A stretch of 64,000 bases of DNA, taken from the NCBI GenBank assembly GCA_954871525.1, contig OX940860.1, positions 22,104,001 to 22,168,000 on the forward strand, in the 5' to 3' direction. The position numbers and the translations under genes were made by a program. How positions within the stretch are numbered: the stretch's first letter is position 1; the number at the start of each line of letters is the position of its first letter. Below the pieces are notes generated by a model. That model saw nothing but the letters and a program-made list of their open reading frames with translations, did not search any database and had not been told where the DNA came from. The DNA is from Parietaria judaica. Lineage: Eukaryota > Streptophyta > Magnoliopsida > Rosales > Urticaceae. This document shows positions 33,913 to 45,903 of the stretch, piece after piece.

Positions 33913-36900
33913 TTACTCAAAGTGCTGCAAAGTAGCTTGGTTCAAGTTGGGGATTGCATAAGAATGCAAGGTGTATCCTTGTTGAATCTCATGGATTTGC
34001 CTCAGCCTCTCCACTTCTGCTTTGTTCGCTGCTATTTCGGCTATACACACATTACGATGCAATTAAACTCATTTTTTCAGATACCTTAACAAATAAATAG
34101 ATTAATTAATAATTAAAAATGTAAATTATATCAAATGCAAAAACGAATGTTGTGATAATAGAAAAATGTGATTAATAAGACTATAAATCTCTGATAGCGT
34201 CACTTCACGAAAAGCATATGTAACCACAACAAAAGCAATGTATAGATAGATACTTTATAAGCCAATTACTTGTTATTTTCCTATATTTTTGTTATATGCA
34301 ATAATAACGGATTAACTCTATGTTCATAGAGAACAATATGAAAACTAATTATGCATGTAGAAAACTCCATCTTACACCTAATCAAATTCAATGTTATAAT
34401 TTTCGCTGCAACAAGACCACTCTATTAATCTTGACACTCGATTACTACTCTTATCTGTTGGATATAAGGGTGATGACGAGCAATGAGACCGAGGCTTTTC
34501 CGATCTTCAAGATGTTGCTCGATTTTCGGCTTTTTATTAGCTTTTGTTTTTCTTTTAAGACGTCTTTTGTTTTCATGTTTATATTATTCGATATTTTCCC
34601 TCTAAAATTAATCTCTATAAGCATTAAGCTAATTAATATTTTTAGTTGTTTTGTTAATGAAAAATCGAGCATAGCTTGAACAAAGACGTGTTCTTCAATA
34701 TCGCTTTTACATCAAAGAGTGAGTGTATTCATGGTGGTGACTGGTGAGAGCTATATGTATCATATGATATACCTTTGCTAATTTTTTTGAATATTAAAAA
34801 TATATAGATATATTTACACATTTCTACTTTCCAGTCTTACTAAAAGAGAAAGGCTTATCGTTAATCTGCGAAAACCCAAGTAACTTTATACTAATCTTAC
34901 TCCATTGGGCTACCATGTAGAGTTGACATCAAAATACCTAATACTTTCCAATACGTGGTCCTTTTGTAAAAAAGTTCTGCTATTTGGTCATTTGTCTTGA
35001 TATGTCGCATATCGATTGCTTTGTCTAATTTTTTTTTTTCCTGATAAAATGATATTGCACTTCTACATGCTTTGTTCTATTGTGAAACAATCCTCGTCGG
35101 TAGCTCACAACACACCCAATAAATAATAATTCATGACTTAAAAAAAACACTATATATCTTAAGAAATAACATAAAGAGTATTGTAGCAATTAGGAATAGT
35201 CTAGACTCTAGATGCTATAAAATAATTCTTTAATAATTATAAAATCAAATTTATATCTTTAAGATTGGTGTAATAGGTTTCTAATAATATTTACCTTGTT
35301 GCTGGCGAAAGTTGCTTGTACGAACAGAGATCTCATGATTCAGCATATTATTCTCCATCTCTAAGTGACGGCTCTGCCTTTGGAAATTTGAGATTTGGAG
35401 GCATAAGTCCTCTGTTTCAGCCTACACATATATATTTACAATCGTGAATGTGAAGAAGCGTTTTAATATCTAGAGTTCCTCCGAGGATGAAAAAAAAAAA
35501 AGGAAGAAAACTAATTAAATTATAGACATAAAATGTATCAACATGTTAACTTCCTTTTGTATTTACAGAGAGGTGAAATGCCTAACAAAACAATAGGGAT
35601 ATAGCGGTATATAAGTACTAAATTTTGACTAACTCAAGAGACACGTGTTTAAAAAGAAAAAAAAAAATAGTGATAAAAGCATTGGCGCATGTACGTGGAG
35701 AAAGGGTGTGGTTCAAACCACCCTCTCCAAAAAAAAAAAAAATTGTGTAAATAATACCCTATTAAATTTTTGAAAAAAAAAACTATATCTAACTCCCCCG
35801 GTACATAATTCCTGGTTCTGCCACTGGATAAAAGTAGCCAAAGTCAACAAAAATGAGGTGATGCATATTTCCGCCATTTTTTGCTGACGTTGGTCAAATG
35901 CCCCGTGAAATCAAATTGAGTGAAAGATGTATCGCAACATTCATCATACTATGCGACATTTGACTAACGTTTGGTGAATTATTGTGTTGAGATTTGGAAA
36001 TTTTTTTGTTGAAAAATTGTGTTGTTGAATGAATAGATTAGAGAAGTGATTTTATGGTGTACACTTATTTATTATTGTATGTGATTTGCACTTGTCTTAT
36101 ATATGTTATTATATTTTATATTTTGATGTTTAAAAGAAATAATTTTTTGAAGAAAATAAAAAGAAAAATGTACCAAACACATTTTTATTTTTTAGTTTTT
36201 CAAATAAAAAAGCAAAATTTTGTACCAAACAGTTATTTGAAAACAACTGCAATAATTTAAGAGATATTCAAAATTCAATCGGTAAATTGATTCAACAAAG
36301 AATTAAGCGGCAAACTATATGTATTATAGGAACAAGTCAGTAAAAAAATCGGAACACAAATAGAGTTTAAGGGAAAAAACTAATATATAACAATAAGTGA
36401 ATAACGAACATCGTAGTAAAAAACATGTACGAGAGTTATAAGTTTAGGGAGTTAATTTTTTAAAAAATATTTAAAGACTATTATGATACCAAGGGATAAG
36501 CTTAGAGAGTACTATATGTTGGGGTTGAATAAGTTTAGAGACGCCTACTTTCCACTGGAATACACTCTTAAAATCAACATTATCACGTGTAGCATCGTGA
36601 GTGGATGAGTCAATACCCTCAACTCAACACTATATATGCATTATTATTATATAAAAATTAATTGATTAATTAGGCTCGTCTAACGTTAAGTATGTTTTTG
36701 TTATTTGTTGTTATCATTTTGTTTATTGTGTTGTCTTGTTATTGGGGATGCTTTTAATGTTGGATAAGCCCTAAATATAACGATGTAACCACGGTTTTCC
36801 TCCGCCATACGTGAATTATCCTAAATATAACGATGTAACCACGGTTTTCCTCCGCCATACGTGAATTATCCTAAATATAACGATGTAACCACGGTTTTCC

Positions 36901-36976
36901 TCCGCCATACGTGAAGTGAAGGCTCTATTAATAAAATCGAGACGGAGAGACTATGTGAGTGTTCTCCGACTATTTG

Positions 36977-37025
<49 letters not shown>

Positions 37026-38351
37026 TCAAGTATATTTTTTTTTCTTCTTTAAATTTTCAATTTTATGCAGAGTAGTCATGGTCTATTAAAAGAAATTGAC
37101 AAACGTTATTAACTCATCTAATCTCATATGTAAATTAAATGTTTTCAATATTATCAGTTAAGTTAACTTCAACTTATCACTATGTATTTGTTTTCTCGAC
37201 TTTGAGTTTGTATCAAAATACTTAGTTTTTCTCTTTTATTACTTAGTATTTGTTTGTAATGTGGAACTAAACATGACTTCCTTATGGAGGTGTGGGACCG
37301 CAAAAGCCTGAAGTAGCTCGGATGAGCGATCACGACAATCCCGGAGACTCTTGAAGATCCTCATCTTTACCTTTATTAGAAAATTTATTGTCATTTTGTT
37401 CTATTTCCGTCTTTAGGTTTATTTGTCGCATTAATCTCCAGATTATTTCCTTTATTGCTAGACTTTGATTTATCTCCTCCATGGAGGAAGAATTCGACTA
37501 TTAATTGAATAAGAAAATCTCTAGCTTGCTTGCTCGAATCATTGCGTTTTCTCTCTTTTCTATATCCCGTTCTACATTAGTTTGGCTGCGAACTTTTTGT
37601 ATGTATATTCTCTCCCCAAACTTATATTTCTTCTAATTAATATTTTTACTGTAAGCATGACTTAGGAACACAGATTATTGTTCATTGTAAAAAACAGCTT
37701 ATAAACACAGATTATTTTTGTTATTAGTATTTATAATTATACCTGCAAAGCCTTGATCTTCGCTTCCATGTTTGCAATATGTTGAAGCTTCTTCATTCTA
37801 CTCCTTCGTGCAGCAACTCGGTTTGCCAGGTTACTACAAATCATACAGCAGCAACAAGATTGTCATATGTATATATATATGTGTGTGTGTTTTCCCTTCC
37901 CTTTCTCTTGTATATTACTTAGACACTATAAAAAATCAAACAACAAAGCCTATATCCGAGTATGAATCATGAATCTAGGAATCGAGCTTCACCGTTTGAG
38001 CTTTGCTTGTTCCGAGATTACTTTACGGCCAACCTTGAACGGATGACCAGTTTCCTCAGCCAAGCTTGAACGGTCGTTAACACTAGGCGCTCCAGATGCT
38101 TCTAGAATCTGATTATTCTCCGGTAACGACGGAGGATCTTTCCTCACGTATGCGTCGGCAGTGACATCCTTGAACGAATTAGCTTCAACAAGGGTGTTAT
38201 TCTGATAATAATTAGCACTGTGAAGCTGCACGTTAGCGTAGGTTGAGCTCATCAATGGCGGGTTTGGAGGAGGCATGGCTCTCTGATCATCGAAAACTCG
38301 ACTCTTCTTCTTCTTCGCTACGTCGTTGTTGTCGATGTTTGTTTCTTCCAT
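33913..38351 (-). CDS. bZIP transcription factor
   Basis: Four exons on the minus strand: 38351-37993, 37833-37743, 35421-35295, 34040-33913. All splice sites are GT-AG and phases match, giving 234 aa. The acidic/polar N-terminal half has no known domain. The basic region is KLKRNLANRVAARRSRMKKL at about residues 117-136 with the invariant N124-x7-R132. The zipper follows with heptad positions M142, L149, L156, F163, L170 and L177, so the first is Met and one is Phe. The Lys-Leu-Gln run after the basic region (MKKLQHIANMEAKIKAL) recalls the plant bZIP34/61-type group, but an Arg occupies the position where that group usually has Lys. Nuclear DNA binding as a dimer is inferred. Introns 2 (2321 bp) and 3 (1254 bp) hold transposon relics. 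An upstream in-frame ATG at 38366 is possible. Confidence 0.85.
34041..35294. other. Intron 3 of the bZIP gene
   Basis: AT-rich. A plus-strand frame at 34320-34679 (119 codons) is low in complexity and without recognised domains; treated as chance. Confidence 0.6.
35680..35826. mobile_element. Small hAT-type MITE in bZIP intron 2
   Basis: Perfect 8-base target duplication GATAAAAG (35672-35679, 35827-35834). Ends CATTGGCG... and ...TTCTGCCACTG. The reverse complement starts CAGTGGCAGAACCAGGAATT, identical to the start of the element at 56202. Confidence 0.88.
36770..36917. repeat. 50-base tandem repeat, three units
   Basis: Starts at 36770, 36820 and 36870. The units share CCTAAATATAACGATGTAAC and TTTTCCTCCGCCATACGTGA without any difference that I can see; the third unit breaks off after GTGAA. 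Confidence 0.97.
36978..37021. repeat. (TA)n microsatellite
   Basis: About 44 bases of alternating TA inside bZIP intron 2. Confidence 0.95.
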
Positions 38352-39993
38352 ACCTTTTAATCTCATGGAAAACAAACAATAAGTTAAACATGTCAGTGGA
38401 ATATATTCACTACAAAGGAGTTTATAATGCACTAATATAAGTTTTCCATAGAAATAAAAAAAAAAAAAACTTGAATATTGATAAAAACTAGTACTAGTTT
38501 TTCTACCGAGGCTGGTTCAAAGGATTAACCTTAAATAACAAGAATCTCTATCTGAGAAAAATGCTTAGTGTGTGTGATAATTGTGTAGTTAAGGGCTGAA
38601 GCCTCTCGGTTGTATAATTAAGTAGATAATAGCTGTCACGAGGAAGAAAATTGGTAAAATACAATGTTGTAACTGAAGATGGAAACCCTAATTATTATTA
38701 ACTAGAGTACATCCAAAAGCGTCATTAAAATCGTGCCATCTGTATTGTCATTCCAACGACTCTTTCCAAATTTATATTATTCCTTAACAATGAACTAATT
38801 AATAAGTTCCGGCATGTACGCGCTTCTTAACGAGTTCCGGGTTTAATAAACTACGAATGGACTTGCACTGCGTTTCGATGAGGTAAGAAGTATTGAATAG
38901 TTCAATTTATTAACTCGATCGTGAGATATAAATGAAAGATCGTACTCAATGACATTTTTTTTATTATTAGATATTATATTTATAAAATTTTATAATGAAT
39001 AGTTAACGTAAGATATTGTATATATAAGAATAGAAAAGCATCTCCGAAATTGTCGAGCATGCAAGATTTATAAGGTAAAGAATTAGAATTTAAAAATATA
39101 TCATGTCCAGGCATTTTTTTAAGAAGAGTCAGGATCTGAATCGTGATCCCTATCCCAAATATATCCTAAATATATTAGATAGATCCTCATTTATAATTGA
39201 GGAATACCTTGGTAACAAAATAGATGTATGAGACTTACAATATAAACAATACAATGTCTCATACATCGAACAAAACAAACTCGAAATGCAAAACGCCAAA
39301 TCAATAGAGTACAATAACAAACTGCATGAATCTCATATATGCCATATTTCATGTTTTATAAAAAAAATTATTTAGATTAGATATCACTCCGAATATAGTG
39401 AATCACGTTAATAAATATTATTGAAAACAAAATTTCACTAAGTACTAATTCGAAAAGAAAAGAAACCAGAAAAACAAAATTGGACATAGATATTATCATA
39501 TGCACAAGTTCGAATGATATTCTTCAATATCCAACTACACGATAATGTGACGCGTGATTAATTGCCAAAAAGAAAAAGAATCTATATTAAGGATTTTTGG
39601 TAGAATAACACTAATGATTTTAGGAATAATTACAATAAAAGTATTTAACACCAAAGACCAGTAAAGACGAGAAGAGTTTTAAAGTAAAAATAGCACTAAA
39701 AGTACTCGAGGTGATAAATTTTTTCATCTAATATTTTTTTTTTAATAAAATTTAGTATTTTTGGCATAATATTATTAAATCATATCTCAAATACACATCT
39801 ATCTAACGTATTTTCTCATGTAAATTCAACAAAAATACTTAACACCACATTTATTAATTTTGAATATATTTACCATATTTTTTTGAATTTAAACCCCTAC
39901 CCTTCAATTGGTAAAAAAATCAAGTACATTATCCGAAAAAGTTAAAACGAGAAAAGTGGCAGGGCAGCCGCGCGCGAGGAGGGCTGTTCCTTA
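38352..39993. other. Shared upstream region of the divergent bZIP and FOLK genes
   Basis: The bZIP gene reads left and the FOLK gene right, so this 1.6 kb holds both promoters. It is AT-rich; 39600-39860 resembles 10695-10860 (shared words TAAAAATAGCA and ATTAAATCATAT), a dispersed noncoding repeat. Confidence 0.5.
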
Positions 39994-42370
39994 ATGGCTG
40001 CATGTGCTCTTGCAGCGACCCTCACCGGCTTTGACCATCTCTCCCTCCGCCACTCTCTCACCAACTCCTCTCACCTCCGTCTCTTTAGACTCCACTCTCC
40101 TCCTCCCACGAGCCTCCGACCTCGCCGGAGCTCCGCCTCCGCTTCCGCCGCTATGTTCCCCGACAGCCCCGTCGTCTCTGACCTCCTCGCCTCCGCTTTG
40201 ACCGGAGGCATCGCCCTCTCCACCCTCCAGCTCTGGGCCGAGATCGCCAAGCGAGGCTTCTTCGACCAGGTTAGACCTTCTTCGAGCTCACTCACATCAG
40301 TGGTCCCCAGCTACAAGAAAAGAGTAGGAGCTAGTGGAATTCGACTTCTATTTTCTGATTGGATCGTGAGAAAATGTTGCGACTGTCTGTCGAATCTTGA
40401 AATGGATGGTTAGAATTGGGGTTGAATCTGTTGAATGTGTGGCCGTTGAGGCGTTGACCTTGTCTACAGCCTCGAACTAGACCTGCCCAGGGTTGCCATG
40501 AAATCTCTCATGGCAAGATTTTCAACTAAAAACCATGGTCACGGCCGAGGTTTGAAAATCCCGGTATACCCATGGTTTACGCGCGGTAGTACTCTTTTAG
40601 CGTGAATGCGGAAAAACCGGCACTAGGTAGGGACCGCTCTCCTAAAATTGTCATTTGGTCTTCAAATTCGATCTTCGACTAAAAACCCCACACTTTTCCC
40701 CTCTTTTCGGATCGAACAAATCTTTCGGGTTTCTTATGGTTTATATAGGAATGTAGGTACTTCATTTCTTGGTGAAGCGGTTTCTATGATTCGATTTGGT
40801 TGTTGATTATTGAAGACATTCAGATTCATCATGATGATGATGTGATATTACGAGCCCGGGATTACGAACGTGTAATCGGTAATTCCTCATGCTGAGATCC
40901 CCGGTGGTTGCTGCCAGAATTCCAACCATCATGAAGGTCAGAATTCATGTTGTCAGTGAAGCAAAACTGACAGTGGAAAGTGACAAACACAAGAGAGAGA
41001 CAAGGCGTCTCGAAACCCTAATCACGATGCGAGATTAGCATTAATTGGGAGCTAATTTTGAATTCCGAAAATTCAACCTCATATGGGCCAAGAATTACAA
41101 ATTAAATTGCAGGAGTCAATCTGATGGAAATGGAAACTACGAAACGGAAGCTTCCTAAAAAAGCAAAACGACAAAACACTAATAAATTTAAATTGCGAAA
41201 CTTAACTAATAAAGCAACATAAAATAAAAGTTTTGTTTTCTCCCTTGATCCAAGCCACTTGTACTTGCGGTCTCAGTCGTACGTCGCTTGTACGTTTTAC
41301 GGAATCACGGATCCGTATAATTTATTTATAGATTGTGTTTGTTATGCAGGTTTCTAGAGAAATTCTTATTCTTGGTTTTGTTTGGTTGCCTAGAAACTAA
41401 ACAGGAAGCTTGTGCATATAAGCGTAGGCCTCGTATTCATGCTTTGCTGGCCGCTATTCAGGTAACATCACTCTGACGAAAGATTTGTGCTTCAATCTGT
41501 TTTGTCTTTCTGAAATGGGCGTTTTACAGTCCCGGAACACGTGGAACACTGCTAGCAGCCTCTGTTCCAGGAATCAATATCGTGCGGATGTTTCTCGTGG
41601 GTTCAGGATTATTGAAAGATGAAGGAACAGTGAAATCCATGACCAGATTCGGAGACCATAGGTAGGAATCCCAAAGAGTTCATATAAACCAGAAATAAGT
41701 ATTGAATGCAATGGTCATCAATGAGCATAGAGACCGAGAATTGAATCGTGTTAGATTCCGTATCCTGACTTGTTCGTAACTTAGGGAGCTTCTGAAGGGA
41801 CCACTGTACTACGCCACAACCATTACTCTAGCGTGTATGCTCTATTGGCGAACTTCCCCGGTTTCTATTGCAGCAATATGCAACCTATGTGCCGGAGATG
41901 GTATCTCATATTGATCTGTTCTTTGAATCGTTTAGCATTTTCTATATCGAGACCTCCTAACAGTTCAGAGCTTCAGAGAATTTCGCTCTTTTGGCTCATT
42001 CAGGTTTTGCAGACATTATAGGAAGACGATTCGGTAGTACCAAACTTCCATACAACAGAAATAAATCGATTGCTGGAAGCGTCGCAATGTTGTTGGCTGG
42101 CTTTCTAGCGTCTGTCGGGTGGATATTCTGCTCCGTCAATTTTGTTCTTTTTGCAGATCTATCGATCTTTAACTCGGGTTATGTTGTGGCAGGTATATGT
42201 ACTATTTCTCCTCCTTTGGGTATGTGAAAGGAAGCTGGGAAATGGTTCTCGGGTTTTTTGTTATTTCTCTTGCCTCGACGCTGGTTGAATCACTCCCAAT
42301 AAGCACTGAGCTCGACGACAACCTAACGGTTCCGTTGACTTCAATATTAGTGGGCATTCTTGTTTTATGA
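39994..42370 (+). CDS. FOLK: Farnesol kinase / phytol kinase family protein, chloroplastic
   Basis: Six exons: 39994-40269, 41394-41461, 41530-41661, 41785-41900, 42004-42118, 42193-42370, all GT-AG and in phase, giving 294 aa. A Ser/Arg/Pro-rich transit peptide covers about residues 1-53. The mature part starts near MFPDSPVVSDLL, followed by multiple membrane helices. Family-defining blocks are KLNRKLVHISVGLVFML, PGINIVRM, the CTP-dependent kinase signature CNLCAGDGFADIIGRRFG, KLPYNRNKSIAGS, and the C-terminal LVESLPISTELDDNLTVPLT. Role: CTP-dependent phosphorylation of farnesol, or of phytol in the sister enzymes VTE5/VTE6, in plastid membranes. Residues around the transit-peptide junction look closer to FOLK (At5g58560) than to VTE5 by memory. 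The neighbouring small membrane gene and SGF11 fit the Arabidopsis order. Confidence 0.88.
40270..41393. other. Intron 1 of FOLK
   Basis: 1124 bases with no visible insertion or frame of note. Confidence 0.7.
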
Positions 42371-42889
42371 ATTCGGTCATCCTTCGAACTGTGTTAATGA
42401 TGGAATAATCAATTTAACATTTTTTTCATTTTTTTTTTTTGGTGTACTATTCTGTAGATGTTGTTTCGAACATGCTTATCCTTCAGATTTTTTTGCTGTG
42501 TACCTTGTGACAATTGAAACGTTCAAAGCATTTCATGATCATGGAGAAAAAAGTGACCATAATAAATTAGCTACTATGAAGAGTGTCCTCATCTCTTACA
42601 AAGTTACAATCATAATTGAAGCCACAGTCCAAGATAAAAGTTGCCACTTTTATTTTGTCCAAAAACCAAGCAGACTCTGAGGAGGTCTTGGAGACAAAAT
42701 GGCTGCAAAAGTATTCAAGTTCGACATTCTGGCTAAAATATCGAGGGGGACGACTTCGGTGGTCCCCAGATGTGTTAATAGCGGTAAAAATATTCAAATT
42801 TTATTCCGGTATGGCGGCATGTATCCAGTTTTTATTTTTGAGTGGCAAAGTTCTTCGAGTGGACGAACTCACCTCTCTGCCGCCGCCGA

Positions 42890-43060
42890 TGCCCCCTCAG
42901 CTGTGGGCTTCAAAGAGAAGAATCTCCTTGCCCTCATCAGCACCAAGCTCGGAGGCGATGAGATTCCTGGTGTTGACGAGGGGGAGAAGATTCTTCTCTC
43001 GCTCTGCAGCGTGGTAGAGGTTCGCGGATTATTTTGAAGCCCACAGCAGACAAGGCGGCC
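42890..43060. repeat. Long imperfect palindrome (hairpin-forming)
   Basis: GCTGTGGGCTTCAAA on the left arm (42900) pairs with TTTTGAAGCCCACAGC at 43032-43047. Further in, AGAGAAGAATCTCC (42914) pairs with GGAGAAGATTCTTCTC (42982), and CATCAGCACCAA pairs with CTGGTGTTGACG, leaving a loop near 42950-42960. The right arm has about 35 extra bases. G+C-rich compared with its surroundings, and coding-like on both strands. Confidence 0.75.
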
Positions 43061-43339
43061 AAGAGGGGAGGGCGGAGCGGAGGAGGAGGCATCAGATTCA
43101 GAATCTACTACAAACATACATCATCTACAATAAGCTATAAGTAAAAAAGCTCAAAAGTTTATCAATTTGCCTCAAGCCGAAAGAACAGCACAGAGTACAT
43201 ATCTAGTATCTACAAGCTCAAAAATAGTAGAAAACGAAAAGAATAGTATACAACTTCAAAAATACCATATAAAAAAAAAAATTCAACTTAAGATAGGCTT
43301 TAGAAAATAGAGCTCAACCTCATCCAACGAAAAAAATGC

Positions 43340-43660
43340 TCACTTTTCCTCCGGCTTCGACGCCTTACTAGTCCCCGCCGCAGCCGACGCTTCCGGCGTG
43401 TGACTAAATGTCCCACCGCCGCCGGGGTCTTGGCTATAGTCACCGCCTCCTCCTCTCCGCAACCGCCGAATATAAGGAAACACGACCGCTAAGAGAATGA
43501 AGGCTGCGAAGACCGCGATGACGGCGACCATCATGATCTCGCCGTGGAAGCCGTAGCGCTTGTCCCTCAGGAACTGCAGCTCCTGGTAGGCCATGTCTGG
43601 CGCTGCGGCTGTGGGACCCACAGCCGTGCTGAGCCTCCACATTCGCGTTAGTGCCGCCAT
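43340..43660 (-). CDS. Small one-pass membrane protein, unknown function (At5g58570-like)
   Basis: Intronless 106-aa frame on the minus strand. Residues about 43-65 (MMVAVIAVFAAFILLAVVF) form one membrane helix, preceded by RDKRYGFHGEI and followed by a basic stop-transfer YIRRLRR and a Gly/Ser/Pro-rich tail ending KPEEK. G+C-rich codons stand out from the AT-rich surroundings, which supports a real gene. The FHGEIM-helix layout recalls the N-terminus of ATL RING-H2 proteins but there is no RING. It sits next to FOLK and before SGF11, matching the small transmembrane-protein gene At5g58570 in Arabidopsis as I remember it. Start could also be the Met eight codons further in (MWRL). Function unknown. 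Confidence 0.72.
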   Translation of the reverse strand: MAALTRMWRLSTAVGPTAAAPDMAYQELQFLRDKRYGFHGEIMMVAVIAVFAAFILLAVVFPYIRRLRRGGGGDYSQDPGGGGTFSHTPEASAAAGTSKASKPEEK

Positions 43661-45903
43661 TTATATACGCAATAAGTTAAACAAAAAGCTCTGTGTATAC
43701 TTTCCGAAATAATCAAAATATACCCGTAATGTATGAGCCCTCAAATTGTGATAGATTCATGATGTAGCGGTCGTTATCGGACCAATCTAACTTTTTTTCT
43801 TTCCTTGCTCTTTCTCTCTTAAAAAAAGAAAAAGAAAAAGAATTTAATGATGATAATTGAGTGTGAAAATATCATTTGGTCATACTGGTTACACTACACT
43901 ACACTACAAGTAGATAAATACTGGAAGTATAGATCTTCTTCGAGTCTGAAATGTACAACCAATGCGTTGTCTATTTCTGTGCATGTTCGCTTACACTAAT
44001 AATAATAAGAGTGAAAATTGCGAGTAAAGGAACAACTAGTATTTACTCTCTTATTCCCAACTACTTCCGTGCCAAAACGCTAAAATTGTTTCGTGGTTTT
44101 AAGGTAAATCCATAATGATCAGCCAAAAAGTTAACGGCCTAATTACGATATTTTGCTCGAATTTCGTTGATATGGTTGGCGGTTGGCATGTGACATGTAA
44201 ATATAACAGTTTAAATTTTTGAAATAGAAACGTTTGATCCTCATTTTATGCAATAATTAACCTCATAATCCATTCCGCTATTAAGATTTACTTGGGCAAG
44301 CTCAGTCAAGTGGATGCGCCTCGGATGGTCAACTTTGTTATAAAAGGTTTTTGACTTCCTTTGATGTGTAATCTAGACATAAACACTTTTGGGAAGTTAG
44401 ATATCAAAATCTCTTAAAAACTAAAAGCAATACGTAGAGTAGGCATCTCATTAATGGGTCTAATTACGTAAAATTATGCGTATTTTTTTTTTTTTTTCAT
44501 TTCATTTTGGCCTCAAAAAATCGCCTCTGGAGTTGGATGGAATTGCATGGACTTTTTGTAGTGCACCACTTCTTAGAGTGACTTATTGTTTGTGAGCCAA
44601 TAGCCACTAATTAAAGTGGACCCAGGCACTGATGCAACCTCACAAACAAGCTAATCCGATCGAAGAGTGCCAAAAAGTCAGATGTGTGGGTCTGACAGTG
44701 ATTTTCATGCAAATTAATTTACTTAGTGACCAATTTCCGTTAGGAATTTGAAATTCGGCAAACAAGCTGATTTACCAAATTGCGATTACGTCGTCACGGT
44801 CGGACGGCAATGGCACATTTGTGGTGGTATATTTGTGTGAGTCATCTCCCTTTCACAAAAGTGGGTGACTCAAATGACCCATTCCCTTGTCTCAATCATT
44901 TATTATATTCTATCCATGTGAGATTCTATTAGAAGCGATGAATACGAAACGAAACGCAAAGCAAATTTCACAATAATTTGAGTTACAAGTTTCAACAATA
45001 CCCCAATTGAAATTTTTAAAGATATAAAAATAATTTTCATGGAGCAATGTAAGATTGTATAAAGTTAAACTTAAACAAAGGTGCCTTAGTGACACTTTTA
45101 CATAAAAAATAACAGGAAAATAAAAGGAAAACATAATGGGCTCATTTGGCACAATTTAATTTAAAAAAAATAATTGTTTATAGTTTCAATATAAGAAAAA
45201 AAACTGTTTAAAAAATAAATAAAACTGATAAGTGTTTGGTAAACTATTCATAAAACAGTTGTTGGTAACAAAAACTGATTAAAAATGTTTATTTAGGCTA
45301 AAAAATACTCAAATGAACTAAAAACCGTATTTTTGTTTTTAGAAAAAACCAAAAGCTACGAATCCTAGCTTTTACGACAAATGTACAAAAATCTAAAATC
45401 GCTTTTGAGTTTTTTATTTTAAAAAACAATTTTACCAAACACCTGATACAATTTAGTTTATTTTAAAAACAAAAACAAGACATTTTAAACTGAACCAAAC
45501 ACACCAAATATATATATATATACATATATATTTCAAATTGTTAAAAAAAAAAGGTTGAGTAAATTTGTTAGAATTTTCAACCACGAAATCCGATTGGGAC
45601 GTGTGAGGAGCTACGTCCATGTGTACGTGACAGTGATATGAAAATGATATAAGTTGGGTTTGAGATTAATACTGAAGCTGCTATTGACCAATTCCAAACG
45701 ACACATTTGAGACGCGGCCGTAGCCTCCTTTCAATGCGACCCACTACGCGACACAATTGATCAATCTCACATTCATGACTCGTGATATTTTGATAAGCTA
45801 AACCATGGCCCAAGAGTTGATTTCATATTATATAATTCAAGTCAACCAAACAGTTCAAATATATATATTTATATACGTAAAGACACAGCTTATCATTATC
45901 AAT
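43661..45903. other. Intergenic AT-rich region
   Basis: No supported gene. Contains a possible miniature element at about 45138-45508: ends GGGCTCATTTGGCACA and TGAACCAAACACACC are partly inverted, and GTGTTTGGTAAA/TTTACCAAACAC pairs lie inside. Ends are not defined by a target duplication. Confidence 0.45.

Larger units (their letters stand above)
36758..37550. other. Possible old LTR fragment in bZIP intron 2
   Basis: Starts TGTTGGATAAGCC, a typical copia LTR beginning. It contains a 50-base tandem repeat, TA repeats and LTR-like text with GAATAAGAAAATC near the end, but I found no matching end or target duplication. Confidence 0.35.

Noticed and set aside
34320..34679. 119-codon plus-strand frame
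   Set aside because: Inside a bZIP intron, low complexity, Phe/Leu/Ile-rich as expected from AT-rich DNA.
36770..36917. CRISPR-like array
   Set aside because: The repeats are directly adjacent without spacers and this is a plant nuclear genome.
45138..45508. Complete MITE with GGGCTCATTTGG ends
   Set aside because: The inverted ends are only partly matching and no target duplication was found, so it is mentioned only within the intergenic entry.
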